A DNA stretch of 64,000 bases from an uncultured Lachnospiraceae bacterium (GTDB lineage: Bacteria; Bacillota; Clostridia; Lachnospirales; Lachnospiraceae): the NCBI GenBank assembly GCA_900316855.1, contig ONEK01000003.1, positions 100,280 to 164,279 of the forward strand. The letters are read 5' to 3'. Below the pieces are notes generated by a model. It saw only the letters and a program-made list of their open reading frames with translations, did no database searches and was not told the origin of the DNA. Shown here piece by piece: positions 1 to 8,014 of this stretch; the stretch's first letter is position 1; each line of letters begins with the position of its first letter. The position numbers and the translations under genes were made by a program.

Positions 1-995
1 GGGTGCAGCACCCGGAAGCCGACGGCGAAATTCTTCTGCTCCAGCGGCACATGGCGGCGGTACAGCTCGCGGACGGTATCCCGCGCACTGTGCCCCAAAG
101 CCAGGACCAGAACCTCGCAGGGAAGGAGTTCTTCCCCGGCATCGCTTTGCACGATGACGCCCGTGATCTTCCCATCCCGGATGACGGGCGAAACGGCCCT
201 TGTCCGGAACCGGATTTCCCCGCCGGACGCGGCAAGATCCTCCCGCATCCTGACGATCGTCTCCCGAAGCCGGTTCGTCCCGATGTGAGGCCTGTTCTCG
301 TACAGGATATCCTCCGGCGCGCCGTGCTGCACAAACGTCTCGAGGACAAGCTGGATCCTGCCCGCCTTATCCTTTACATTGGAGTTGAGCTTGCCGTCGG
401 AAAACGTGCCGGCGCCGCCCTCGCCGAACTGGATGTTCGATGCAGGATCCAGCTCGCCTGTTCGCCAGAAATGTTCCACCTTCTCAATCCGCCGGGACAT
501 CTCGTCGCCCCGCTCCAGCACAACCGGCCGGTAGCCCGCGCGGGCGAGCATCAGTGCGCAGAAAAGCCCCGCGGGTCCGCTCCCCACTACAACCGGGCGG
601 CAGGACATCGCCTGTGCTCCCCAATCCGGTACAGGGAACCGGTAGCGTACAGGCTCGGCAAAGAGGACATTCCGGTCGCCGAGGCGACCGGCAAGCCGTT
701 TCTCATACTCCTTCACCGCACTGCTTTCCTCCGGGAAAAGCCCGCTCATTCTTCGCGCCGGTCGATCCGTTCCCGGGCCTTTTGTCCCCGCTCCGGGATC
801 CGCAAGGCAGACCTCCACGGAATAGATGTCATAGAGCTCCGGCTTCTTCCTCGCGTCGACCGAGTGCCGCACGATCCGGTATGTGAAGGGTTCTCCGTGC
901 GTCAGCCGGAGGGTCCTGCGGATTTTCCGCTCCAGGATGGCGTCCCTCTCCTTCCGGCTTCCGCATGCAATTTTGATCTGACTGATGCTAATCAT
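1..995 (-). CDS. FAD-dependent oxidoreductase (COG2509 type), C-terminus beyond window
   Basis: The reading frame starts at ATG 995-993 and is still open at base 1, so about 331 N-terminal residues are visible. After a lead-in domain of about 130 residues comes a dinucleotide-binding Rossmann motif GSGPAGLFCA (about residues 138-147). A flavin-site stretch GEGGAGTFSDGKL follows (about 191-203), then LALGHSARDT near the edge. This order is typical of uncharacterised FAD-dependent dehydrogenases of the COG2509 family; the substrate is unknown. It lies 30 bp behind another flavoprotein gene and is probably the distal gene of the long minus-strand operon. No good Shine-Dalgarno precedes the ATG, so translation may depend on coupling or the start may be misplaced. 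A long frame on the opposite strand is only its shadow. Confidence 0.85.
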   Translation of the reverse strand, partial: MISISQIKIACGSRKERDAILERKIRRTLRLTHGEPFTYRIVRHSVDARKKPELYDIYSVEVCLADPGAGTKGPGTDRPARRMSGLFPEESSAVKEYEKRLAGRLGDRNVLFAEPVRYRFPVPDWGAQAMSCRPVVVGSGPAGLFCALMLARAGYRPVVLERGDEMSRRIEKVEHFWRTGELDPASNIQFGEGGAGTFSDGKLNSNVKDKAGRIQLVLETFVQHGAPEDILYENRPHIGTNRLRETIVRMREDLAASGGEIRFRTRAVSPVIRDGKITGVIVQSDAGEELLPCEVLVLALGHSARDTVRELYRRHVPLEQKNFAVGFRVLH

Positions 996-1025
996 TGATA
1001 AAGCTTAAGGTGTCAAAAGTATTTT

Positions 1026-2390
1026 TCAAGGCAAAATGACATACGAATTGCTGCCGGCCGCCGCGCTCCTTCCCGCGATCCAGCCGCTCGAAAAGGCAAA
1101 CGTCAGGTTATAGCCTCCGCAGATGCCGTCCGTGTCGAGGAGCTCGCCCGCAAGGTACAGTCCGCCGCATACCCTCGATGCAAATTCGCTGTCCACCTCG
1201 GCAAGCGGAATGCCGCCGCCTGTTACCTGTGCCCTGTGAAAATCCTCCGTGCCGCAGATGATAAATTCCTTCTGCCGCAGGGTATCGAGGAGCAGCCGGG
1301 GGATCCGCTGCGCCGCGTCCGGATTTTCTTCGCGAGCCGGCCCGCCGAGGTTCCGGATTTTCTTCTCCTGTGCAAAGCCCGCGTCACGGATGAGGAGCGA
1401 GGACAGCTTTGCCGGAATGAGTCCGGCGAACAGGTCCCCGAGCGTATCGTCCGGGCGGATGCTTCGGAGCCTTCGCTGCGCCTCTTTGGCAAATTCCCCG
1501 TCCGAAAGCTCCGGCAGGAAATTCATGCGGACCGCAATCCTGCGGCGGGGGCTGTGCCCGGCGGCATTCTCCGCAAGGGCCTCCGAGAGCGGGTGCGAAA
1601 TCTGGAACACGGGAATGCCGGAAATGCCCCTCTCCGTAAACTGCACCTCACCCGTATCGCTCCGGACGCTCTTTCCGTCAATGACAGCGGTGACCCTTGC
1701 CTGCGTTCGGACGCCGGCAGCCGCCTTCTGATTGCTCCCCTGTGTTACAAGCGGCACGAGGCAGGGAAACAGCGGCGTCACCGTATGGCCGAGACTCATC
1801 GCGAGCCGGTACCCGTCGCCCGTGCAGCCAAACTCCTTCGAAACCATGCCGCCCGATGCGAGGATGACACGGTCCGCTCTCCTCGTGAGGACGTTTCCGC
1901 CGCGGGACTCCCCCCTGATGCAAAAGGCGGGGGCGTCATCCTTCTTCCCGCGGGTCAGCTCACTCACCCGGATTCCCGGAAGGAATTCCAGCCTTTCCGG
2001 AAAGGAGCGCAGCTCCCGCACCAGGGCGCTCACAACCGTCGACGCCTGATCCGTTCTCGGATACAGATAGCCGTTCCTCTCGTGCAGGAGAATACCCCGC
2101 TCCGTGAAGAAGCGGCAGACGCTTTCCGGCCCGAAGGGCTCCATCCGCCGCAGGATGTCCTCACCGCTTTCACTGTAATAGCATTCCTTTGTCATGATCC
2201 GGTTCGAGAGATTGCAGCGCCCGTTCCCGGTCGCGTAGATTTTCGCTCCCGGCCGGTCGTTCCGGTCCAGCAGGATCACCCTGGCACCCGCATGGAGCGC
2301 GCTGATCGCTGCCATCAGGCCGGACGCTCCGGCGCCGGCTATGGCAATGACCGGACTCTTCTCCATCTGACTGACAGATACGTTTCCCAT
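1026..2390 (-). CDS. BaiN/RdsA-family NAD(P)/FAD-dependent oxidoreductase (HI0933-like)
   Basis: A 454-residue flavoprotein. The N-terminus carries the FAD-binding motif GAGASGLMAA (about residues 18-27), followed by the family signature YATGNGRCNLSN (about 51-62). The C-terminus has GGICGGYNL-type residues that close the flavin site. Length and motif order fit the family annotated as aminoacetone oxidase-like or HI0933-like. Some members reduce bile-acid intermediates (BaiN), but most have no known substrate, so only the flavoenzyme class is asserted. A GAGGG ribosome binding site 9 nt before the ATG lies inside the 3' end of the upstream membrane-protein gene, only 4 bp away, which indicates co-transcription and probably coupled translation. 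Confidence 0.85.
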   Translation of the reverse strand: MGNVSVSQMEKSPVIAIAGAGASGLMAAISALHAGARVILLDRNDRPGAKIYATGNGRCNLSNRIMTKECYYSESGEDILRRMEPFGPESVCRFFTERGILLHERNGYLYPRTDQASTVVSALVRELRSFPERLEFLPGIRVSELTRGKKDDAPAFCIRGESRGGNVLTRRADRVILASGGMVSKEFGCTGDGYRLAMSLGHTVTPLFPCLVPLVTQGSNQKAAAGVRTQARVTAVIDGKSVRSDTGEVQFTERGISGIPVFQISHPLSEALAENAAGHSPRRRIAVRMNFLPELSDGEFAKEAQRRLRSIRPDDTLGDLFAGLIPAKLSSLLIRDAGFAQEKKIRNLGGPAREENPDAAQRIPRLLLDTLRQKEFIICGTEDFHRAQVTGGGIPLAEVDSEFASRVCGGLYLAGELLDTDGICGGYNLTFAFSSGWIAGRSAAAGSNSYVILP

Positions 2391-2394
2391 GCGT

Positions 2395-4026
2395 TCAGCC
2401 CTCGTACCGGTGCATCATCCGCGCCAGCATCTGGAGATAGACCCCGCAAGGCAGCCGGTCCACGGAATGCAGGTCGACACCGAGAAGGATTCCGAACACC
2501 GCGCACAGCGGCAGGTACAGGATCAGCAGGATCACGACGCCGCCGACCGGAACAATGAGCTCCGTCATCATGTCGTTGAGCAGGATGACCGGCAGCACCG
2601 CAAGAAGACACGCAATCGCGGCCAGCACATAGTCAAACAGGAAATCCTGCACCGGCTTCAGCCGCCGGATGAGTCTCCTCCCGATGATCAGGACGAGAAG
2701 GCACCACCAGAGTGCTGCGCCGATCGTCACGGCCGCAGCCGGTCCCTCAACGCCGGGGACGGTTCCCTTAAGGAACACCTCGTAGAAAACAAGCGTCACG
2801 GCGCAGCCTGCCGCGCCTGCCGACACCGCCAGCCAGGACGCGTAGGTATTGCTGATAAACCAGAACAGGATGATGCCCGCCCCGAGGAAAAACACGCACG
2901 GTGACAGCAGCTTCATGGACAGCACGGCGGCATTTTTCGCTTCGCCCGTTAGCCCGCTGTGGAAAATCTGCACAATCGGCTTGGCCGCTCCGAAGACAAA
3001 GACACCAACCGGCAGAAAGAGCGCCGCGAACAGCCGCATGATCATGCCGAAGCGCAGCCTCAGCGCGCGCCTGCGGTTCTGATAATAATCATCCGTCAAA
3101 AGCTTCACCGCACTCGTGAAGAACACACAGCCGGTCAGCACCAGCAGCAGCAGGAAAGGAACCGACAGACCCATCATGGCATCCCAGGCGGGTTCCGCGC
3201 CCGCTGCATGCTCCGGATCGCGCCCGACGAACAGGTGAAACAGGATCAGCTCCGCAGCCGAAGGAAGCAGGGATGGGATGAACGAGGGAGAAAGCTTCCT
3301 TAGTCCGTACCAGATGAGATCGCCCATCTGCTCCTCGTGATCGAGTCCCAGGGAGTCTCTTTCACTCACAAGCTCTCTCGTTACCAGAAGGGACATGAAC
3401 AGGAGATACAGCCACGTAAGAAAGGACGCGGCTGTGATGCCGGCGCAGAGGCCTGCGGAAGTGTAGACCGCCTGATAGCGGTCGGAATGCAGCAGGGCGC
3501 CGACTCTCGCGCCGTACCCGCGTACCAGGACGGCCAGGATGACACCGAACACAAGGGAGCCGGCAGGCAGAATCCAGCCCGCTGCCTCCGTGCGCCCTTT
3601 CAGATGCACCGCGTCCAGAAGGCCCATCATGTTCCCGGTCTGTGCCAGGAAGAAAAACGCCGGCGACAGCATCATGAGGCTCAGCTGCGTCTCACGGATC
3701 CCGAAAAGCCCCGCCGACACCGGCTGTCCCAGAAGCAGGCACACGACGAGCGCAAAAAACAGCCCGGCCGCACCGGTGCACAGCTGTCCGCAGCGGTACA
3801 GAAGAAGCGCGTCCGTCACCTTGTTGCGCTGCAGACGGAACGAGATCAGAGACCGCGCGTTCTCCTCGCCGTACACCGCAAAAATCAGGTGATACGACAG
3901 CAGGAAAACCAGCGGATTCTCCGCGTAATAGACGGAGCCCCCGCCCCCTGCCAGCGTGACGACAAGAACCAGCAGACACAAAGCGGCAGGGAAAAGGAGA
4001 AAACGGGACAGTTCCCTGTCGATCAT
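2395..4026 (-). CDS. Polytopic membrane protein, possibly MATE/flippase-like
   Basis: About 543 residues with roughly 12 hydrophobic segments spread over the whole length and short charged loops. The general look is that of a MATE/MOP-superfamily exporter, but I see no diagnostic signature, so the family is an inference. ATG at 4026 is chosen because AAGGAG sits 7 nt upstream. A GTG at 4050 in the same frame would add eight basic residues. The gene lies between ybeY (stop 43 bp upstream) and the BaiN-like gene (4 bp downstream) and should be part of the same transcript. Its link to rRNA maturation or flavoenzymes is unclear. Confidence 0.55.
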   Translation of the reverse strand: MIDRELSRFLLFPAALCLLVLVVTLAGGGGSVYYAENPLVFLLSYHLIFAVYGEENARSLISFRLQRNKVTDALLLYRCGQLCTGAAGLFFALVVCLLLGQPVSAGLFGIRETQLSLMMLSPAFFFLAQTGNMMGLLDAVHLKGRTEAAGWILPAGSLVFGVILAVLVRGYGARVGALLHSDRYQAVYTSAGLCAGITAASFLTWLYLLFMSLLVTRELVSERDSLGLDHEEQMGDLIWYGLRKLSPSFIPSLLPSAAELILFHLFVGRDPEHAAGAEPAWDAMMGLSVPFLLLLVLTGCVFFTSAVKLLTDDYYQNRRRALRLRFGMIMRLFAALFLPVGVFVFGAAKPIVQIFHSGLTGEAKNAAVLSMKLLSPCVFFLGAGIILFWFISNTYASWLAVSAGAAGCAVTLVFYEVFLKGTVPGVEGPAAAVTIGAALWWCLLVLIIGRRLIRRLKPVQDFLFDYVLAAIACLLAVLPVILLNDMMTELIVPVGGVVILLILYLPLCAVFGILLGVDLHSVDRLPCGVYLQMLARMMHRYEG

Positions 4027-4068
4027 CAGTTTTCTCCTTCTTCCTGCCACCTTCTTACCTCTGTCTTC

Positions 4069-4584
4069 TTAAAGGGACCGCGTGATCCCGAGCGATCCGA
4101 GCACTTCCTCCTGTTTGCCGAACATCACGGCAGCCTCGTCCTCCTCCATGTGATCATAGCCGCACAGATGAAGCGCGCTGTGGGCAACGAGAAAGGCAAA
4201 TTCGCGAAGCTCGGAATGGCCGTACTCCGCGGCCTGCTCCTTCACCCGCTTCGTGTTGAGCACGATGTCTCCGAGAAAGAGATTTCCCGTATCAGGATCA
4301 AAGCAGTCCGCGCCCGCGTCACCCGCCGCGCCGGTAAAATCCGCCGGTGCCGCAAACGAAAGGTTCGGAAACGACAGCACATCCGTCACCCGGTCAATGT
4401 TCCGGAACGTCCGGTTCATCTCCCGGATGGACGCATCGCCCGTCAGGGTCAGGGACACCTCCGCGTCATACGGACAGTGCTCCTTATTCAGCACCTCGCG
4501 GATCACCTTTTTCGCCGTCACCCGCACGGAAAAGTCAAACCGGTCGTCTGAGTTGATTTCTGTGATCAGTGTGACTCTGCTCAT
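4069..4584 (-). CDS. ybeY: Endoribonuclease YbeY (rRNA maturation factor)
   Basis: A 171-residue protein of the YbeY family, a zinc-dependent endoribonuclease used in 16S rRNA 3'-end maturation and ribosome quality control. The metal-binding motif is HSALHLCGYDH (about residues 135-145), matching the consensus HGxLHLxGYDH with Ser replacing the first Gly; the three histidines are kept. The upstream MNRTFRNIDRVTDVLSFP segment is also typical. The ATG lies inside the 3' end of phoH, giving a 50-bp overlap, so translation is very likely coupled. The phoH-ybeY order is a conserved bacterial pairing. Confidence 0.95.
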   Translation of the reverse strand: MSRVTLITEINSDDRFDFSVRVTAKKVIREVLNKEHCPYDAEVSLTLTGDASIREMNRTFRNIDRVTDVLSFPNLSFAAPADFTGAAGDAGADCFDPDTGNLFLGDIVLNTKRVKEQAAEYGHSELREFAFLVAHSALHLCGYDHMEEDEAAVMFGKQEEVLGSLGITRSL

Positions 4585-5527
4585 ATTCCTCGTATGCCTT
4601 CACAATCTTCTGCACGATCGGATGCCGCACAACGTCGCGCGAATCGAGCCGGATGAACCGGATTCCCTCGATTTTCTTCCCCGACAGAACCCTCGTCGCC
4701 ACGTCGAGACCCGAGCGTCTGCCGGGGTCGAGATCCTTCTGCGTGGCATCTCCCGTGATGATTGCGTGGGAACCGAAGCCGAACCGTGTCAGGAACATCT
4801 TCATCTGCTCCGGCGTCGTGTTCTGCGCTTCATCGAGAATGATATAGGCGTTGTCGAGCGTGCGTCCCCGCATATAGGCCAGCGGCGCGACCTCGATGAG
4901 GCCCTTTTCCATGTTCGCCTGGAACTTCTCGGCGCCCATAATCTGATACAGGGCGTCATACAGGGGCCGCAGGTACGGGTCGACCTTCTGCTGCAGGTCG
5001 CCTGGCAGAAAGCCCAGCTTCTCGCCCGCCTCGATGGCCGGCCTTGTCAGGATGATCCTGCTGACCTCCTTGTTCTGGAACGCCGTGATGGCCATCGCCA
5101 TCGCAAGGAACGTCTTGCCGGTTCCCGCAGGACCCTCCGCGAAGACGATGAGGTTGTCGCGGATTGCGCGGACATACTGCTCCTGACCGAGGGTCTTGGG
5201 CTTGACCGGCTTTCCCGACACCGTATGGCAGATGACGTCCCGGTCCATCTCGTTCAGCTCGTCCGGCGACGCCTCATCCTTCATCTCCAGTACATAATCC
5301 ACACTCTGGCCCTCAATGTCGGTACCGTTCTGTGCAAAGCCGGCCAGCTGGTTCAGGACCAGCACGGCGCGGCTGACGTTCTGAGCGTTCTCGCCCGCAA
5401 CCTTCACCTGTCCGTTTCGGGGAACGATGACGACATGCAGGTTCTTTTCGATTTTGCGGACGTGATCATCACGCTGCCCGAAAATTTCCCGCTGCACCTC
5501 AGCGGGGTAATCCAGTGAAACCGTCAA
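4535..5527 (-). CDS. phoH: PhoH-family ATPase
   Basis: A cytoplasmic P-loop ATPase of about 330 residues. An N-terminal RNA-binding-like region is followed by Walker A GPAGTGKT (about residues 132-139) and Walker B IILDEAQN (about 229-236), with the sensor stretch AIITGD after it. PhoH proteins are linked to RNA metabolism and normally sit beside ybeY, as here. I place the start at TTG 5527-5525. This TTG overlaps the nfnB stop codon as TTGA, and AAGGAG lies about 11 nt upstream. A TTG eight codons earlier would overlap nfnB by 28 bp and is less likely. Confidence 0.93.
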   Translation of the reverse strand: MTVSLDYPAEVQREIFGQRDDHVRKIEKNLHVVIVPRNGQVKVAGENAQNVSRAVLVLNQLAGFAQNGTDIEGQSVDYVLEMKDEASPDELNEMDRDVICHTVSGKPVKPKTLGQEQYVRAIRDNLIVFAEGPAGTGKTFLAMAMAITAFQNKEVSRIILTRPAIEAGEKLGFLPGDLQQKVDPYLRPLYDALYQIMGAEKFQANMEKGLIEVAPLAYMRGRTLDNAYIILDEAQNTTPEQMKMFLTRFGFGSHAIITGDATQKDLDPGRRSGLDVATRVLSGKKIEGIRFIRLDSRDVVRHPIVQKIVKAYEEYEQSHTDHRNQLRRPV

Positions 5528-6936
5528 GCTCCGGCTTTCTCCTTCCCGCAAAGATATTCATCGATGCTCTTTGCCGCCTGCCTGCCGGCACCCATGGCGA
5601 GGATGACGGTTGCGGCGCCGGTCACGGCGTCACCGCCCGCGAAAACGCCGGGCTTCGTCGTCTGCTCGGAATCGTCGACGACAATGCCGCCCCTGCGGTT
5701 TACGTCAAGGCCGTCCGTCGTCTTGTGCAGCAGAGGGTTCGGGCTCGTGCCGAGCGCCATGATGACGCAGTCGCAGTCGACGTGGAACTCAGAGCCCTCG
5801 ATGGGCTCGGGGCGTCTCCTGCCGCTTGCGTCCGGCTCGCCCAGCTGCATGCGGATACAGGTAATCCCGCTGACCCAGCCGTTCTCGTCGACGGAGATCT
5901 CCACCGGATTGGACAGGAGGTTGAAGACAACGCCCTCCTCCTTCGCGTGGCCGACCTCTTCCCTGCGCGCGGGAAGCTCCTCCTCGGAACGGCGGTACAC
6001 GATATGGGTTTCCGCTCCCAGACGCAGGGCGGTTCTTGCGGCGTCCATCGCCACATTTCCGCCGCCGACCACGACAGCCTTCTTCGGCCGCATGATGGGA
6101 GTCCTGGAATGCTTCTCATCCCAGGCGCCCATGAGATTGCTCCTTGTCAGGAATTCGTTTGCGGAGAACACGCCGAGTGCCTGCTCGCCGGGAATATTCA
6201 TGAATCTGGGAAGGCCTGCGCCGGAGCCGATGTAGACCGCGTCAAACCCTTCTTTTTCCATGAGCTCGTCGACGGTCGTGGACCTGCCGACCACGCAGTC
6301 GGTCTCAATCTTCACACCGAGGCGCTTTACATTCTCCACCTCTCTGGCAACGACCTTCTCCTTCGGCAGACGGAATTCCGGAATACCGTAGACGAGGACG
6401 CCGCCCGCCTTGTGCAGCGCTTCGAAGATCGTCACGTCATAGCCGAGCTTTGCGAGATCCCCCGCGCAGGTCAGGCCCGAGGGGCCGGCCCCGATGACGG
6501 CAACCCTTTTCCCGTTCTTTGCTGCCGGTGCCGACGGATGGATTCCCATCTCCCGCGCCGTATCGGCAACATACCGCTCGAGCTTGCCGATGGATACGGC
6601 TTCGCCCTTGATGCCGCGGATGCACTTGCCCTCGCACTGGGTCTCCTGCGGACATACACGTCCGCAGACCGCGGGAAGCGCACTGCTCTGCGAAATGATC
6701 TCATACGCGCCGGGGACGTCGTTTTCCTTTACCCTCGCGATGAACGCGGGAATATTGATCGAAACCGGGCATCCCTGCACACACATCGGATTCTTGCAGT
6801 TAAGGCACCTCGTTGCCTCCGCCTGCGCCTCCTCGCCGTTATAGCCAAGGCACACCTCTTCAAAATTCGCCGCGCGGACCTTCGGATCCTGCTCGCGGAC
6901 GGGAACCTTCTTCATCATATCAACGGTAATGGACAT
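5524..6936 (-). CDS. nfnB: NADPH-binding large subunit of electron-bifurcating transhydrogenase (NfnB; GltD-like)
   Basis: A 470-residue GltD-like flavoprotein. Two N-terminal cysteine clusters for 4Fe-4S centres are visible: C44, C47, C52, C56 and C91, C95, C101, C105. The FAD-binding motif GAGPSG follows at about 149-154, and an NADP-type Rossmann motif VVGGGNVAMDAA lies further on. Alone it could be called glutamate synthase small subunit. The gene directly upstream encodes an NfnA-type FAD/2Fe-2S partner and no glutamate synthase large subunit is near, so NfnB is preferred. NfnAB interconverts NADH plus reduced ferredoxin with NADPH in anaerobes. The gap to nfnA is 24 bp. Confidence 0.88.
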   Translation of the reverse strand: MSITVDMMKKVPVREQDPKVRAANFEEVCLGYNGEEAQAEATRCLNCKNPMCVQGCPVSINIPAFIARVKENDVPGAYEIISQSSALPAVCGRVCPQETQCEGKCIRGIKGEAVSIGKLERYVADTAREMGIHPSAPAAKNGKRVAVIGAGPSGLTCAGDLAKLGYDVTIFEALHKAGGVLVYGIPEFRLPKEKVVAREVENVKRLGVKIETDCVVGRSTTVDELMEKEGFDAVYIGSGAGLPRFMNIPGEQALGVFSANEFLTRSNLMGAWDEKHSRTPIMRPKKAVVVGGGNVAMDAARTALRLGAETHIVYRRSEEELPARREEVGHAKEEGVVFNLLSNPVEISVDENGWVSGITCIRMQLGEPDASGRRRPEPIEGSEFHVDCDCVIMALGTSPNPLLHKTTDGLDVNRRGGIVVDDSEQTTKPGVFAGGDAVTGAATVILAMGAGRQAAKSIDEYLCGKEKAGA

Positions 6937-6960
6937 TTTCTTCAGATCCTTCCTTCCATC

Positions 6961-7839
6961 TCATTTGCACTGGCCGCAGCCGCCCTCGTGAGTGTCGCCC
7001 TCCTGCTCCTCCAGAAGGAGTCTGCCCTCCTGGGTCTTGTACAGGCGCCCCCTCTGCATGGCCTGATCGAAATCGATCTTCCACGCGTCAAATTCCGGCC
7101 CGTCCACACAGGCGAATTTGATTTCATCGCCGACAACGAGGCGGCAGGCACCGCACATTCCGGTTCCGTCCACCATGATCGTGTTCATGGAGGCAACGGA
7201 AGGGATGTTCAGCTTCTTCGTCAGCTGTGCCGCGAACTTCATCATGATCATCGGTCCGATCATGACGCAGTGATCATAGCGTTTGCCCTCGTCCCACAGC
7301 TGCTGCAGCGCAACGCATACATTGCCGTGAATGCCGTACGAGCCGTCATCGGTCGCGAAATACAGATTGCCGCACACGCTCTTCATCTCGTCCTCCAGGA
7401 TGAGAAGCTCCTTCGTGCGCGCACCCTGGATGCAGTCCGCGTCCACGCCGTGCTCGTGCAGCCATTTCAGCTGGTGGTAAACGGGCGCCGTCCCGACACC
7501 GCCCGCGATGAACAGGATGTGCATGGCTTTCAGCTCCTCCAGCGGCTTATAAACCAGATCAGAAGGATTTCCAAGCGGGCCGACGACATCGGCGAAATGA
7601 TCCCCGACGTCAAGCTTCTCCATGCGGTACGTCTCCGCGCCGACCGTCTGGAACACGATCGTCACGGTCTGGTCTGCCGGATTATTGTCGCAGACCGTGA
7701 GCGGGATCCGTTCCCCGTCCTCATCGGCGCGGACAATCAGGAACTGCCCCGGCAGCGCCTTTTCGGCGATTCTCGGAGCTTTGACGACCATGCTGTATTC
7801 CTTCGGTCCTACCAGCTCCTTCTTCGTGATTTCGAACAT
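6961..7839 (-). CDS. nfnA: NADH/FAD/[2Fe-2S] small subunit of electron-bifurcating transhydrogenase (NfnA)
   Basis: About 292 residues resembling dihydroorotate dehydrogenase electron-transfer subunits (PyrK-like). A ferredoxin-reductase-type FAD domain (PGQFLIVRADEDGERIPLT near residues 28-46) and an NAD-binding domain (IAGGVGTAPVYHQL) precede a C-terminal 2Fe-2S motif with C229, C232 and C244. A second cysteine cluster CGQC ends the protein. The start is ATG 7839-7837 with GGAAGGAG about 10 nt upstream; an in-frame start 42 bp earlier lacks support. Together with nfnB it forms the soluble flavin-based bifurcating Nfn complex that balances NADH, NADPH and ferredoxin pools. Confidence 0.88.
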   Translation of the reverse strand: MFEITKKELVGPKEYSMVVKAPRIAEKALPGQFLIVRADEDGERIPLTVCDNNPADQTVTIVFQTVGAETYRMEKLDVGDHFADVVGPLGNPSDLVYKPLEELKAMHILFIAGGVGTAPVYHQLKWLHEHGVDADCIQGARTKELLILEDEMKSVCGNLYFATDDGSYGIHGNVCVALQQLWDEGKRYDHCVMIGPMIMMKFAAQLTKKLNIPSVASMNTIMVDGTGMCGACRLVVGDEIKFACVDGPEFDAWKIDFDQAMQRGRLYKTQEGRLLLEEQEGDTHEGGCGQCK

Positions 7840-7890
7840 AACTGCATTCTCCTTCCCGTTTGTTGCTGAATGTTTTTTCACGCATTCTGG

Positions 7891-8014
7891 TCAGTACGCC
7901 GTGATATTGCCTGCGGCAAGGGCCTGTATTGCATACCCCTGTCAGTACGCTGCAATATTGCCTGCGGCAAGGGCTTTATTGTACACCCCGTCAGTATGCC
8001 GTGATATTGCCGCC
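7891..8014 (-). repeat. Tandem duplication of a gene 3' end (about 50-bp units)
   Basis: The last codons and stop of the adjacent zinc-ribbon gene (GGCAATATCACGGC, then TACTGA) recur twice downstream. The TGA positions fall at 7991, 7942 and 7891, giving spacings of 49 and 51 bp. Each full unit also carries the hairpin CTTGCCGCAGGCAA. Only the first copy is in the gene; the other two lie between it and nfnA. Confidence 0.85.

Noticed and set aside
5524..6936. Annotation as glutamate synthase small subunit (GltD)
   Set aside because: No large subunit is nearby, and the adjacent FAD/2Fe-2S gene is the Nfn partner.
5515..7869. 784-codon open frame on the plus strand
   Set aside because: It runs antisense to nfnA and nfnB, which have clear motifs and ribosome sites; high GC produces such shadow frames throughout the window.
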